Source: Paractinoplanes tereljensis (lineage in GTDB: Bacteria > Actinomycetota > Actinomycetes > Mycobacteriales > Micromonosporaceae). From it: a DNA stretch of 64,000 bases. The stretch lies in contig NZ_BOMY01000012.1 in NCBI RefSeq assembly GCF_016862435.1, forward strand, positions 62,001 through 126,000. Direction: 5' to 3'. A program made the translations under genes and the position numbers. Below, one piece after another: positions 25,930 through 34,383 of the stretch (within the stretch, counting starts at the first letter, position 1; every line of letters begins with the position of its first letter). The notes under the pieces are model-generated. The model did no database searches, was not told the DNA's origin, and was given only the letters and a program-made list of their open reading frames with translations.

Positions 25930-26615
25930 TGAGCGCCAGTGTGTTCGGCCGGGCCGCTGAGCCGGTGACGATCGACATCTGGAGCGACGTCGTCTGCCCG
26001 TTCTGCTACCTCGGTCACGCCCTGCTGTCCGAGGCCGTCGACCAGTTCCCGCACGGCTCAGCGGTGCAGGTCCGCTACCACAGCTTCCAGCTCAACCCGG
26101 CCTTCCCGGTCGGCGAGGCGGTCCTGGCCGACGACTATCTGGCCCGCAACTACGGCATGCCCAAGGCTCAGATCGAGGGCTCGCACGCGCAGCTGGCCGC
26201 CCGTGGCGCCCAGTCCGGCCTCGACTACCGGTTCGAGTCCACCCAGATGATCAACACGCTGGACGCGCACCGGATGATCCACCTGGCCAAGGCCCACGGC
26301 CAGGAGACCGCGATGGTCGAGCGGCTGTTCAAGGCCGAGTTCACCGACGGCCTCAACCTCGCCGACCACACCGTGCTGGCCGACCTGGCCGCGTCCGAGG
26401 GTCTCGACCGCGCCGAAGCGGCGAAGGTGCTGGAGACCGGGGCGTACGAGAAGGAGATCCGCGCCGACCTCGCGCAGGCCAAGCAGCTGGGCATCAGCGG
26501 GGTGCCGTTCTTCGTCTTCGACAACAAGCGGGCGATCTCCGGCGCGCAGCCGCTGGAGACCTTCCGCAAGGCCCTGGACGTGACCTGGCAGGACCGGGCG
26601 ACGCAGCCGGCATGA
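25929..26615 (+). CDS. DsbA-family thiol oxidoreductase, FrnE-like
   Basis: 228 residues. The thioredoxin-fold start TIDIWSDVVCPFCYLGHALL contains the CPFC active site; the helical insertion (YRFESTQMINTLDAHRMIHL, AKAHGQETAMVERLFKAEF) and LGISGVPFFVFDNKRAISGAQ with the cis-proline are typical of FrnE/polyketide-type DsbA proteins. No signal peptide, so it works in the cytoplasm. FrnE proteins of Deinococcus and Streptomyces are linked to disulfide handling and oxidative stress. The stop overlaps the start of the TetR gene (ATGA). Confidence 0.93.
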   Translation: MSASVFGRAAEPVTIDIWSDVVCPFCYLGHALLSEAVDQFPHGSAVQVRYHSFQLNPAFPVGEAVLADDYLARNYGMPKAQIEGSHAQLAARGAQSGLDYRFESTQMINTLDAHRMIHLAKAHGQETAMVERLFKAEFTDGLNLADHTVLADLAASEGLDRAEAAKVLETGAYEKEIRADLAQAKQLGISGVPFFVFDNKRAISGAQPLETFRKALDVTWQDRATQPA

Positions 26616-27169
26616 CACTGCGAGCCGACGCGCGGCGCAACGTCGAGGGCATCCGGCGGGCTGCCCTCGACGTCTTTCGCACCGGCGGCCTGACCACCCC
26701 GATGGACGAGGTGGCCCGGGCCGCCGGCGTCAGCAAGGGCACCATCTACCACCGGTTCGGCGGCCGACGCGGCCTGATCGACGCGGTCGTCGACGAGCTG
26801 GTGGCCGAGCGGATCCGGGCCATCGTCGACGAGGTCGAGGCGCTCGACGGGCCGCTGCCCCGGTTCGAGGCCTACCTGCGCGGCATCTGGCTGCTGCAGT
26901 TCGACGAACCGGCCGCCAACGACGTGCTGATGCGGGCCCTGCCCGATTCCAAGCCGCTGAGCATCCTGTGCGACCAGGCCTGCGAGTTCGCCCTCGGGCT
27001 GCTGCGCGACGCCCAGGCGGCCGGCGCGATCCGCCCCGATCTGACCCCGGAAGACCTGACCCACCTGATCCTCGAACGCGGCACGATCGCCCGCGCCTGC
27101 CCCCACCAGTCCCGGTCCGACTACGACCGCCGCCTCGGCTTCACCCTGCGCGGCCTGCGCCCGCTTTAG
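26612..27169 (+). CDS. TetR-family transcriptional regulator
   Basis: 185 residues. The helix-turn-helix lies at about residues 10-55 (ALDVFRTGGLTTPMDEVARA, AGVSKGTIYHRFGGRRGLID). The ligand domain resembles the group often annotated TetR_C_SbtR-like (LMRALPDSKPLSILCDQACE, AQAAGAIRPDLTPEDLTHLI). It overlaps the FrnE-like gene, so it probably controls that operon, together with the upstream ArsR protein. Confidence 0.88.
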   Translation: MTLRADARRNVEGIRRAALDVFRTGGLTTPMDEVARAAGVSKGTIYHRFGGRRGLIDAVVDELVAERIRAIVDEVEALDGPLPRFEAYLRGIWLLQFDEPAANDVLMRALPDSKPLSILCDQACEFALGLLRDAQAAGAIRPDLTPEDLTHLILERGTIARACPHQSRSDYDRRLGFTLRGLRPL

Positions 27170-27658
27170 ACACAGAGCCTTTACCCGTACGGGCTGCGAC
27201 GCCACAACCGCAACAGCACCCGACCGCCCACACCCCGCGACCGCCGCACAACACCGGCACGTGCCGCGACTCTCGCGCAACCAGTCACCCGCCCCAACCC
27301 CAATCCAGCACTTTGCAAAGCGCCGAACAGCCTGCCGTTCGCCCTGATCAGCGGGCATGATCCGCGGCCTGCCGGGCGGCCCTGGGGGCCCGCCCGGCGT
27401 GGGGCCGGGCCCGCCCGTAGCGGGCGCGCGGAGGGTGAGTCGCACCGGCCGGGACCGAGTGCCACGGGACTGAGGCGGCGCGTACGGAAAAGGGATGTTG
27501 CGGCCGGCCTGCTCCGCCGGATCACCCAGCGGCCCCGGCGCCCAGCCTTTCGGATCTGGCCCCTCGCCCGCGTGCGAAAGGCCGGCTTATTGGAGAACGG
27601 GCAGACGCGGTCCGATGCGGCAGGCGCGGGGATGCCGGACCTTGGTCCGAAAAGGTCT
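27170..27658. other. Intergenic region, no gene seen
   Basis: This 489-base stretch separates the TetR gene from the YcaQ-family gene. An open frame on the minus strand (27181-27525) has Arg/Ala/Gly-rich composition and no domain; I regard it as spurious. Short GC-rich dyads are present (for example CGGGCCCGCCCGTAGCGGGC around 27410-27430), possibly a terminator of the TetR operon, but nothing else can be supported. Confidence 0.5.
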
Positions 27659-28732
27659 CTAGGTGGTGATCGAGCCGGTTGGGTCCAGGCCCAGCCACTC
27701 GGCCAGGGACTCGATCTCTCGGGTCAGTTCGGTTTCGTCGAACGGCTCGTCCTCGTGGATGGCGTCGACGCGCAGCACGCCCGCCTTGCGGTCGGTGGTG
27801 GCGTCGAGCTTGCCGACCAGGCGGTCGCCGTCGAGGATCGGGAGCGCCCAGTAACCCCAGCGGCGCTGGGCGACCGGCTTGTACATCTCCAGCTGGTAGT
27901 CGAACTCGAAGAGGTCGACCATCCGCTTCCGGTCGTAGACCAGGCGGTCCAAGGGGGACAGCAGCGCCACCCGGCCCTCGAACGGCTGGTCCAGCTGGGC
28001 CGGGTCGACCCGCCACTTGCCGCGCACGCCCTCGATGACCGCCTCCTCGCCGGCCTCGCCGACGCCGTTCGGCTCGATCATCGTCTCGGCGGCCCGCGCC
28101 CGCGCGATGCCCAGCGCGACCAGCCGGCGCTCGTCGCGCAACCGGCGGGCCTCCTCGATCGGCACCGCCGGCACGTCCGGGTAGACCCGGTCGGCCAGGT
28201 CGAACAGCCGCTCGCCGCGCCGCCGGGAGGACACCGCGACCTCGCCGCTGGACAGCATCAACTCGAGCATCTGGATGACGTTGCGGTCGTTCGTCCAGCC
28301 CGTCGACTTCCACGGGACGACGCAGGTGTCCGGTAGCTCCCGCGCCACCGACGGCCCCTCGGCCGCCAGGCGCTGCAGGATGTCGCGGCGGCAGGCGTCG
28401 TTCGCGCGTACCCACTCCCGGGGTTGATTTCGCCGTTCTTCCATCTCGGCCCGATAGAGCGGGAGATCCGCCGCCGGGCGGATCAGGCCGCGCATTTCCA
28501 GCAGTTCCCGGGCGGTCAGCGCGTCGGTGAGGTCGGCCGGCGAATAGGCCGGGCCGAGCCGGCTCCAGGCGACCAGGTGGGCGTTGGGCGCGACCGCCGC
28601 GGTCTGGTCGTACTGCAACAGGGTCAGCCCGTGCACCAGGTCGAGCAGCCCGTCGGGCCGGGCGGCGTCGAGCAGTTGCGCCCGCACCGCGATCCGCCGT
28701 GCCTCGGCCCGGGACAGCTGATGAGCACCCAC
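27659..28732 (-). CDS. YcaQ/AlkX-type winged-helix DNA glycosylase
   Basis: 357 residues from a GTG at 28732. It matches the winged-helix HTH_42 (YcaQ/AlkZ) family: LSRAEARRIAVRAQLL, LLQYDQTAAVAPNAHLVAWS, DTCVVPWKSTGWTNDRNVIQ, LLSPLDRLVYDRKRMVDLFE, YWALPILDGDRLVGKLDATT. The active-site motif reads Q-Y-D, the QxD form seen in YcaQ/AlkX rather than the QxQ of AlkZ. AlkX enzymes unhook interstrand crosslinks and remove alkylated bases (family knowledge). It does not sit with a natural-product cluster here, which fits a housekeeping repair role. Confidence 0.88.
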   Translation of the reverse strand: MGAHQLSRAEARRIAVRAQLLDAARPDGLLDLVHGLTLLQYDQTAAVAPNAHLVAWSRLGPAYSPADLTDALTARELLEMRGLIRPAADLPLYRAEMEERRNQPREWVRANDACRRDILQRLAAEGPSVARELPDTCVVPWKSTGWTNDRNVIQMLELMLSSGEVAVSSRRRGERLFDLADRVYPDVPAVPIEEARRLRDERRLVALGIARARAAETMIEPNGVGEAGEEAVIEGVRGKWRVDPAQLDQPFEGRVALLSPLDRLVYDRKRMVDLFEFDYQLEMYKPVAQRRWGYWALPILDGDRLVGKLDATTDRKAGVLRVDAIHEDEPFDETELTREIESLAEWLGLDPTGSITT

Positions 28733-28741
28733 GCAATGACC

Positions 28742-29218
28742 CTAGTCGTGTTCGGGTTCCGCCAGGGGGTCGGCGCCGGCCAGGAAGGCGGCCACCCGGG
28801 CGTGCAGGCGGGTCGCGCCGATCGCCGCCGCCCAGCGAGCGACCTCGATGGCCAGGGCCCGGGCGCCGGCCTCGTCGCCGGTGATCGCGGCCGGGGCCTT
28901 GCCCCACGGGCCCAGCCGCAGTTCGTCCCCGGTATGCAGCAGCTGGGAATAGTCGTACTGCAAGCGGAGGAAGTCCAGCTGCCACCCGGGCTCACTGCCG
29001 CAGACCTCCAGCCGCTTGCCGGCCTGACCCGAGTCGGAGAACCACACTCCGGCCAGTGCCACCTCGGCCGCGGCCAGATCGAGCGCCGCCCGTCCCACCC
29101 GATCGGCGACGGCTGCGTCGAGCAACGCCAGCGCTCGCTCCGATCGGCCCGCGTTGGCCAGCTCCCGAGCCGCCGCCACCAGTTCGTCCACTGCGATTCC
29201 TACCCCGTTGACACTCAT
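28742..29218 (-). CDS. Hypothetical TPR-like helical protein
   Basis: 158 residues from the ATG at 29218. The first half reads as TPR-like helices (LVAAARELANAGRSERALAL, AAVADRVGRAALDLAAAEVA), followed by GVWFSDSGQAGKRLEVCGSE and LDFLRLQYDYSQLLHTGDEL. No enzyme motif. It is divergent from the MarR regulator at 29284 and the palindrome between them lies 12 bases upstream of its start, so it is probably regulated by MarR. It ends 9 bases before the YcaQ-like gene, which may be co-transcribed with it. Confidence 0.7.
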   Translation of the reverse strand: MSVNGVGIAVDELVAAARELANAGRSERALALLDAAVADRVGRAALDLAAAEVALAGVWFSDSGQAGKRLEVCGSEPGWQLDFLRLQYDYSQLLHTGDELRLGPWGKAPAAITGDEAGARALAIEVARWAAAIGATRLHARVAAFLAGADPLAEPEHD

Positions 29219-29229
29219 GGGCCGGACGG

Positions 29230-29247
29230 TAGTTTTTCGAAAAACTA
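29230..29247. promoter_or_regulatory. Perfect 18-bp palindrome, candidate MarR operator
   Basis: TAGTTTTTCGAAAAACTA at 29230-29247 is fully self-complementary and lies in the 65-base spacer between the divergent MarR gene (29284) and the gene at 29218. MarR proteins typically bind AT-rich palindromes of this size. Its AT content contrasts sharply with the surrounding DNA. Confidence 0.75.
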
Positions 29248-29283
29248 TCCACAAGAAAACCATCTCGGGAACGGGGGGCGGCC

Positions 29284-29772
29284 ATGCGCGACTCGGTGGA
29301 CCGGCACGTCGAGCTCTGGCAGCGCGAACACGACTGGCTCGACCCGCTCACCGAGGCGATCTTCGCGCGGCTGCACACCCTGACCCGGTACGCCGCACAG
29401 TACCGCCGGGAGACCCTGGCCGAGGGCGGCCTCAAGCTGTGGCAGTTCAAGATCCTGCTGACCCTGCGCCGGCTCGGCCCGCCCTACACGGCCGGCCCGT
29501 CCCGGCTCGCCGACCTGCTCGGGCTGACCCGCGGCGCGCTCTCCAACCGCCTCGTCAGCCTGGACGAGGCCGGCCTGATCACCCGCACGCACCCGGGCGG
29601 CGACCGGCGCCGGGTCGAGGTGCGGCTCACCGACGCCGGTTACGCGACGTTCGAACGGCACGCCAGCACCGAGGGCCGCAGCGAGAACCGGCTCCTCGAA
29701 CCGCTGACCGTCGAGGAGCGGCAGACGCTCGCCGATCTTCTGCGCAAGCTTCTGATACACGCGGAGTCATGA
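29284..29772 (+). CDS. MarR-family transcriptional regulator
   Basis: 162 residues. The winged helix-turn-helix is clear: LKLWQFKILLTLRRLGPPYT, SRLADLLGLTRGALSNRLVS, LDEAGLITRTHPGGDRRRVE, VRLTDAGYATFERH. Usually such genes flank an efflux pump; here the divergent gene is a hypothetical TPR-like protein and nothing efflux-like follows. It probably represses itself and the divergent gene through the palindrome at 29230-29247. Confidence 0.92.
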   Translation: MRDSVDRHVELWQREHDWLDPLTEAIFARLHTLTRYAAQYRRETLAEGGLKLWQFKILLTLRRLGPPYTAGPSRLADLLGLTRGALSNRLVSLDEAGLITRTHPGGDRRRVEVRLTDAGYATFERHASTEGRSENRLLEPLTVEERQTLADLLRKLLIHAES

Positions 29773-29892
29773 CGACGGTGTCCACATTGCGCCATGGCGT
29801 TGGTGCGGCAGTTTTGGGCCTTTGGAAAGCCATCCAACGTCTTCAAAATTTGAACCGCTGCCCCACCGCCGGTTGCTCGAAGGAGACCCACC

Positions 29893-30075
29893 ATGCGGCA
29901 ACTGTCTGTGCTGCGCGACGCCCCGATCGGCGTCCCAGCCGCGGCGGGGTCATCAAGGCACCCGGCCGCACCGGCCCGCGCCGCCACGCGCAGCCGCTCT
30001 GCCCAATGCCCCCAGCGGGCGGAAGCGGCCCAGCATCCAGTGCCGGTGCGGCCGGGCTCGGCGGATCCGTCATGA
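29893..30075 (+). CDS. Possible 60-residue protein, unknown
   Basis: An ATG at 29893 follows a good ribosome binding site (GAAGGAGA, eight bases upstream) and gives MRQLSVLRDAPIGVPAAAGS, then an Ala/Pro/Arg-rich remainder with one cysteine. The composition is close to that of random GC-rich DNA and no domain is seen, so it may be spurious or a leader. The rest of the 322-base gap 29773-30094 between the MarR gene and the convergent regulator holds nothing I can identify. Confidence 0.25.
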   Translation: MRQLSVLRDAPIGVPAAAGSSRHPAAPARAATRSRSAQCPQRAEAAQHPVPVRPGSADPS

Positions 30076-30094
30076 TCCCGCTCGGTTACAACGG

Positions 30095-31033
30095 TCAGAG
30101 CCAGCCACGTTTCGCCGCCTGGAAGGCCAGGCCGGCTCGACTGTCCACCCCGGCCACCGCCATCAGGCGGTCCAGGCGGCGCTGGACGGTCCGCTTGCTG
30201 ATCCCCAGGTGGGTGGCGATCGACTTGTCCGGCAGGCCGGCCACCAGCAGCGACAGCAGCAAGCGATCGGGTTCCTCGGCCACCTCGGCGACCAGCGGCG
30301 TCGCCCGCTCCCAGTAACTCTCGAACAACGCGATAAGCGCGTCGAGCAGCTCGGAGGAGCGGATCAGCGCGGCGGTGGGCTCACCGGCGCCGCGCGCGGC
30401 ATCCGGCACGAGCGGGCAGATCGCCAGGTTGCGGTCGGCGATGGCCAGCCGGACCGGAAGGATCGGCAGGGTACGGGCCTGTTCGCCCATCCCCACCGCC
30501 TCGAGGATGCTGGTCAGCTCGCCCGGCTTGTCGAGCAGCGCGCGTTCGTAGATCGCCCGATAGCGCACGCCGCGGGTCAGCGCCGGAGTCTCCTCGGTGT
30601 TGTCCGGGCCCTGCATGGCGATCGGGTTGGCCCGGCAGAACCAGCGGATCTCCTCCTTGGCCGAGTCCTGCATCTCGCGCAGCCGCTCGCGCAGCGCGGG
30701 CGCGCCGATCACGATCTCCATCAGGTGCTCGGTGCTGCGCCAGCGGTTGTTGCTGCGGTAGTCCTCGCTGAGCGCGGCCACCATCTGCCGGGCCGACTGC
30801 AGGTGCTCCTGCTCGCGCAGCAGCACCTCACCGAGCGCGACGTCGGGTGGTAACGCACGGTAGATCGGGCCGGCGGTCACCAGACCCCGGCGGCGCAGTT
30901 CCTCGAGCAGCGCAACGGCCTGCCCGGCACTGACCCCGGCCCGCTCCGCGAACTCGTCGGCACCGGCCCCGGCCATCCGCACCAGCAGCCGGTACGCCTG
31001 CTCCTCGGACGGCAGCAAGAGTTCCACGGGCAC
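30095..31033 (-). CDS. LuxR-type regulator with TrmB-like N-terminus
   Basis: 312 residues from a GTG at 31033. Residues about 8-65 are a TrmB-like winged helix (LPSEEQAYRLLVRMAGAGAD, LLEELRRRGLVTAG); the middle is a helical region with a phospholipase-D-like fold (MEIVIGAPALRERLREMQDS, RYRAIYERALLDKPGELTSI), and the C-terminus is a LuxR helix-turn-helix (LLLSLLVAGLPDKSIATHLG, ISKRTVQRRLDRLMAVAGVD). This architecture is frequent in actinobacteria and often regulates neighbouring secondary-metabolite or peptide genes. It follows the decarboxylase gene by 13 bases on the same strand. Confidence 0.85.
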   Translation of the reverse strand: MPVELLLPSEEQAYRLLVRMAGAGADEFAERAGVSAGQAVALLEELRRRGLVTAGPIYRALPPDVALGEVLLREQEHLQSARQMVAALSEDYRSNNRWRSTEHLMEIVIGAPALRERLREMQDSAKEEIRWFCRANPIAMQGPDNTEETPALTRGVRYRAIYERALLDKPGELTSILEAVGMGEQARTLPILPVRLAIADRNLAICPLVPDAARGAGEPTAALIRSSELLDALIALFESYWERATPLVAEVAEEPDRLLLSLLVAGLPDKSIATHLGISKRTVQRRLDRLMAVAGVDSRAGLAFQAAKRGWL

Positions 31034-31046
31034 ACTGTAAGAGGCT

Positions 31047-32162
31047 TTACCTATCGGCGTCTCCCCCCACCATGGGCAGGCAGACGGTGCGCAGCGGCGG
31101 GAATCCGTTGAAGCCGACCGAAGCGTAAGTGGCCGTGTACGCACCGGTGCCGTGGATCTGCACGATGTCGCCCGGCCGCAGCGCCAGCGGCAGTTCGTAG
31201 TTGACGTTCTGGTAGAGGATGTCGACGCTGTCGCAGGTGGGACCGGCCAGCACGACCGGGGCGGTGACCGCGCCGTCGTGCGGGGTGGTCAGGCGATATT
31301 GGATCGCCTCGTCCTCGGTCTCGGCCAGGCCGCCGAAGCGGCCGACATCCAGATAGACCCAGCGGGGCTCGTCCGCGTACGACTTGCGGGACACCAGCAC
31401 CACCTCGGTGTGCAGCACGCCGGCCGGGGCCGCGATGTACCGCCCCGGCTCGATCATCAGGGCCGGCCGGGTGGCGAAGTGGGCCGACACCGCGGCGTCG
31501 ATGGCCGCCGCGTACTTCTCGATCGGGGCCACCTCGGTCTGATAGTCGACCGGGAAGCCACCACCGCAGTTGACCAGCCGCAACGCGATGCCGTCGGCGG
31601 CCAGCCGGGCGAAGATCGCGGCCGCCTCGGCGATGCTCGGCTCCCAGCGACCCGGGTCGAGCTGCTGCGAGCCGACGTGGAAGCAGACCCCGGCCGGGTC
31701 GAGACCGTGCGCCGCGGCCCACCGGATCAGATCGACCGCCATCTCCGGCGCGCACCCGAACTTGCGGCTCAGCGGCCATCGCGCGCCCTTGCTGGAGGCC
31801 AGCACCCGGCAGATCACCGTGGCGCCGGGCGCGTGCTCGGCCAGCTTCTCCAATTCACCGAGACTGTCAAAGGCAAAAGTCCGAACACCCTTTCCGTACG
31901 CGTACGCGATGTCCTCGGCCTTTTTGATGGTGTTTCCGAAGGACAACGTGGCCGGTGGCGCGCCGGCTTCCAGGCCCATGTCGACCTCGGCCCGGCTGGC
32001 CACGTCGAAGTGGCAGCCGGCCTTGACCAACTCGATGAGCAGGGTGGGCTCGGGATTGGCCTTGACCGCGTAGTAGACCGGCGCATCGGGGAAGGCCGCG
32101 GCGATGCGGCGGTATTGAGCGACAGCAGCGGCGATGTCGACGAGCAGGTAGGGCGTGTCCAT
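31047..32162 (-). CDS. Type III PLP-dependent ornithine/diaminopimelate decarboxylase-like enzyme
   Basis: 371 residues, the usual length for bacterial alanine-racemase-fold ornithine decarboxylases. PLP lysine in YYAVKANPEPTLL, glycine-rich phosphate site in NCGGGFPVDY, EPGRYIAAPAG, and the second-subunit active-site cysteine in GPTCDSVDILYQ are all present. SKGARWPLSRKFGCAPE and HVGSQQLDP match family positions. It decarboxylates ornithine or a related basic amino acid to a polyamine; specificity cannot be fixed by reading. It is divergent from an isochorismatase-like hydrolase with 62 bases between. Confidence 0.88.
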   Translation of the reverse strand: MDTPYLLVDIAAAVAQYRRIAAAFPDAPVYYAVKANPEPTLLIELVKAGCHFDVASRAEVDMGLEAGAPPATLSFGNTIKKAEDIAYAYGKGVRTFAFDSLGELEKLAEHAPGATVICRVLASSKGARWPLSRKFGCAPEMAVDLIRWAAAHGLDPAGVCFHVGSQQLDPGRWEPSIAEAAAIFARLAADGIALRLVNCGGGFPVDYQTEVAPIEKYAAAIDAAVSAHFATRPALMIEPGRYIAAPAGVLHTEVVLVSRKSYADEPRWVYLDVGRFGGLAETEDEAIQYRLTTPHDGAVTAPVVLAGPTCDSVDILYQNVNYELPLALRPGDIVQIHGTGAYTATYASVGFNGFPPLRTVCLPMVGGDADR

Positions 32163-32224
32163 CCGTCTCCCCCGGGACTCCCTGTTCCGAAAAAATGTCG
32201 TACCCGGGGTCTAGCGTCCCATTC

Positions 32225-32779
32225 ATGACCACGCTGGAAAACCGCCCCAACAGCGCCCTTCTGGTAATAGACGTGCAGAACGACGTGGTGGTCGGCGCCC
32301 ACGACCGCGACCGCATCGTCGCCAACATCGCCGACCTGGTCGACCTGGCCCGCAACGCGGGCGTCGAGGTCATCTGGGTCCAGCACAGCAGTGACGACAT
32401 GCCGATCGACTCCGACGGCTGGCAATACGTCCCGGAGCTGAAGCGCACCGACACCGAGGCCGTGGTCCACAAACGCTGGCCCGATTCCTTCGAGGACACC
32501 AACCTCGAGGAGGTGCTGGCCGCCCGCGGCGCCGGCCACCTCTACGTCTCCGGCGCCCAGACCGACGAGTGCATCCGCTCGACGCTGCACGGCGCGATCA
32601 CCCGAGGCTACGACGCCACCCTGATCTCCGACGCCCACACCACGGAAGACCTCTCTTCCTACGGCGCCCCCACGCCCGACAAGGTGATCGCTCACACCAA
32701 CCTCTACTGGCAGTACCACCGAGCCCCCGGCCGCACCGGCAACGCGCTAACCACCGCCGAGGTCAAATTCACGAAGTAA
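32225..32779 (+). CDS. Isochorismatase-family cysteine hydrolase
   Basis: 184 residues from the ATG at 32225. The catalytic triad of the family is visible: Asp in LLVIDVQNDVV, Lys in VVHKRWPDSFE, Cys in SGAQTDECIRSTLHGA. Members hydrolyse amides or vinyl ethers such as nicotinamide, N-carbamoyl compounds or isochorismate; the sequence does not decide between these. Divergent from the PLP decarboxylase, so a joint role in amine or amide metabolism is possible. Confidence 0.9.
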   Translation: MTTLENRPNSALLVIDVQNDVVVGAHDRDRIVANIADLVDLARNAGVEVIWVQHSSDDMPIDSDGWQYVPELKRTDTEAVVHKRWPDSFEDTNLEEVLAARGAGHLYVSGAQTDECIRSTLHGAITRGYDATLISDAHTTEDLSSYGAPTPDKVIAHTNLYWQYHRAPGRTGNALTTAEVKFTK

Positions 32780-32801
32780 CGCAGGTCGCCACGGGACGGA
32801 G

Positions 32802-32829
32802 ACGGGCGGGCCGGAACGGCCCCGCCCGT
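32802..32829. terminator. Bidirectional hairpin between convergent genes
   Basis: ACGGGCGGG (32802-32810) pairs with CCCGCCCGT (32821-32829), extended inward by CCG-GAA-CGG with one bulged C. It lies between the ends of the isochorismatase-like gene (plus) and the ABC permease gene (minus). No U-run follows on either side. Confidence 0.5.
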
Positions 32830-32839
32830 ACCTCTGCGG

Positions 32840-33640
32840 TTAAAGGGTTCGGGTTTGCTGTTCGGGGGCGTAACGGACGAGGGTGAGCTGTTCGATGACG
32901 CTGATCAGGGTGTAAAGCAGGATCGACGCGACCGTCACGATGGTTACGCCGGTCCACATCCGGTCCAGCTCGAAGGTCGTCACCGAGGCCAGCATCATGT
33001 AACCGAGGCCCTTGCCGGTGGCCAGCCATTCGGCCAGCAGGGCGCCGACCAGGGCCAGCGGGGCCGCCACCCGCATCGCGGCGAACAAAGCCGGCAGCGC
33101 GCCGGGCAGCTGGACGCGCAGCAGGGTGGCGTAGGGGGAAGCGCCGTAGGCGCGCATCAGGTCCATCGATGAGCTAGGCACGGCTCGCAGCGCCAGCGAG
33201 ACGTTCACCAGGACCGGGAAGAACGTGACGATGCCGGCGATCACGGTGACCGCCATCAGGCCGCGGCCGAAGATCAGGGCGATCAGCGGGGTCATCGCGA
33301 CAAGCGGGACCGCGCGCAGGGCCATGGCGATCGGGAGCAGGGTCTGTTCCACCGGGCGCCAGAGGGCGAAGGCCAGCGCGGTGACCAGCGCGGCGACGGT
33401 GCCGCCGAGCAGGCCGATCGCGGCGTCCAGGGCGGTGACCTTGCTGGCCTCCCAGAGCAGCGTGCGTTCGGGGCCGTGAGTGGGGTCGGTGAGGTAACGC
33501 CAGACGTCGAACGGACCCCGGGTCAGGAACGGGTCCAGGTCGAAGCCCTTGACCAGCAGCTGCCAGACGCCGCAGATGATCGCTACGGATAGGGCGGCGC
33601 CGCCGACTCCGTTCAGAAGCCGGATCAAGGCGCGCCTCAT
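32840..33640 (-). CDS. ABC importer permease (second), NMT1/THI5-type system
   Basis: 266 residues from the ATG at 33640, which overlaps the upstream permease stop (ATGA, 33637-33640). Six hydrophobic helices and the permease loop that contacts the ATPase (RAYGASPYATLLRVQLPGAL with the EAA-like PLALVGALLAEWLATGKGLG) are typical of the BPD_transp_1 class. Last gene of the operon that starts at 36238. Together with the other permease it should form a heterodimeric channel. Confidence 0.92.
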   Translation of the reverse strand: MRRALIRLLNGVGGAALSVAIICGVWQLLVKGFDLDPFLTRGPFDVWRYLTDPTHGPERTLLWEASKVTALDAAIGLLGGTVAALVTALAFALWRPVEQTLLPIAMALRAVPLVAMTPLIALIFGRGLMAVTVIAGIVTFFPVLVNVSLALRAVPSSSMDLMRAYGASPYATLLRVQLPGALPALFAAMRVAAPLALVGALLAEWLATGKGLGYMMLASVTTFELDRMWTGVTIVTVASILLYTLISVIEQLTLVRYAPEQQTRTL

Positions 33641-34383
33641 TCGGCAGCCCTCGGCGCCCACGGCGTGAGCAGGCGGCCGACCAGGGCGGTCAAGCCGTAA
33701 GCCGCGCCGGACAGGGCGGTGGCGGCCAGGGCGATGCCCCAGGTTCGTTCGACCGCGAGGCTCTGCTGTGAGTTGATCATTGCTACTCCCAGTCCGGACT
33801 CGGCGCCCAGGTACTCGCCGATGATCGCGCCGAGCATGGCGGCGGGGGCGGCGATGCGCAGACCGGCGAAGAGGTTCGGCAGCGACGCGCGCATCCGGAC
33901 CTTCCACAGCTGGGTCCATTTGCCGCCACCATAGGCGCGGACCAGGTCGAGGCTGGTGCGGTCGGCGCTGCGCAGGCCGACGAGCGCGCCGACCAGCGTG
34001 GTGAAGATGACCGAGATGGCGGCCAGGATGACCTTGGATTTGTCTCCGGTGAACAGGACGGCCAGCACCGGGCCGATCGCGATCACCGGCAGGCAGTAAC
34101 TGACCAGGGCCAGCTGCATGCCGGCCTTCTCGATCAGCGGGAACTGGATCAGCAGGAACGCGAAGCCGATCCCGATGGCGTTGCCCCACAGCCAGCCCCA
34201 GCCGGCCGTGCGCAGGGTGGCCTTGATGTTGGGCCAGTAGAACGACCAGCCGTCGTGCCCGAACTGGCTCAGGATCTTGGTGGGCGGCGGGACGGCGCGG
34301 CTGTCCGCGAACACCGTGCGGCCGACGATCTCCCAGACCACCAGCAGGACAAGGATGCCGGCGGCACCGTAGAGCCGTTTCAC
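33637..34383 (-). CDS. ABC importer permease (first), NMT1/THI5-type system
   Basis: 248 residues from the GTG at 34383, overlapping the ATPase stop. Membrane helices are clear ([57 protein letters not shown]), and the EAA-type cytoplasmic loop reads [35 protein letters not shown]. It pairs with the permease downstream; the two differ enough to be a true heterodimer, as in ThiX/RibX-like and taurine-type systems. Confidence 0.92.
   Translation of the reverse strand: MKRLYGAAGILVLLVVWEIVGRTVFADSRAVPPPTKILSQFGHDGWSFYWPNIKATLRTAGWGWLWGNAIGIGFAFLLIQFPLIEKAGMQLALVSYCLPVIAIGPVLAVLFTGDKSKVILAAISVIFTTLVGALVGLRSADRTSLDLVRAYGGGKWTQLWKVRMRASLPNLFAGLRIAAPAAMLGAIIGEYLGAESGLGVAMINSQQSLAVERTWGIALAATALSGAAYGLTALVGRLLTPWAPRAAE

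Noticed and set aside
27181..27525. 114-residue minus-strand frame in the 27170-27658 gap
   Set aside because: Arg/Gly/Ala composition, no ribosome binding site and no recognisable fold; kept as intergenic.
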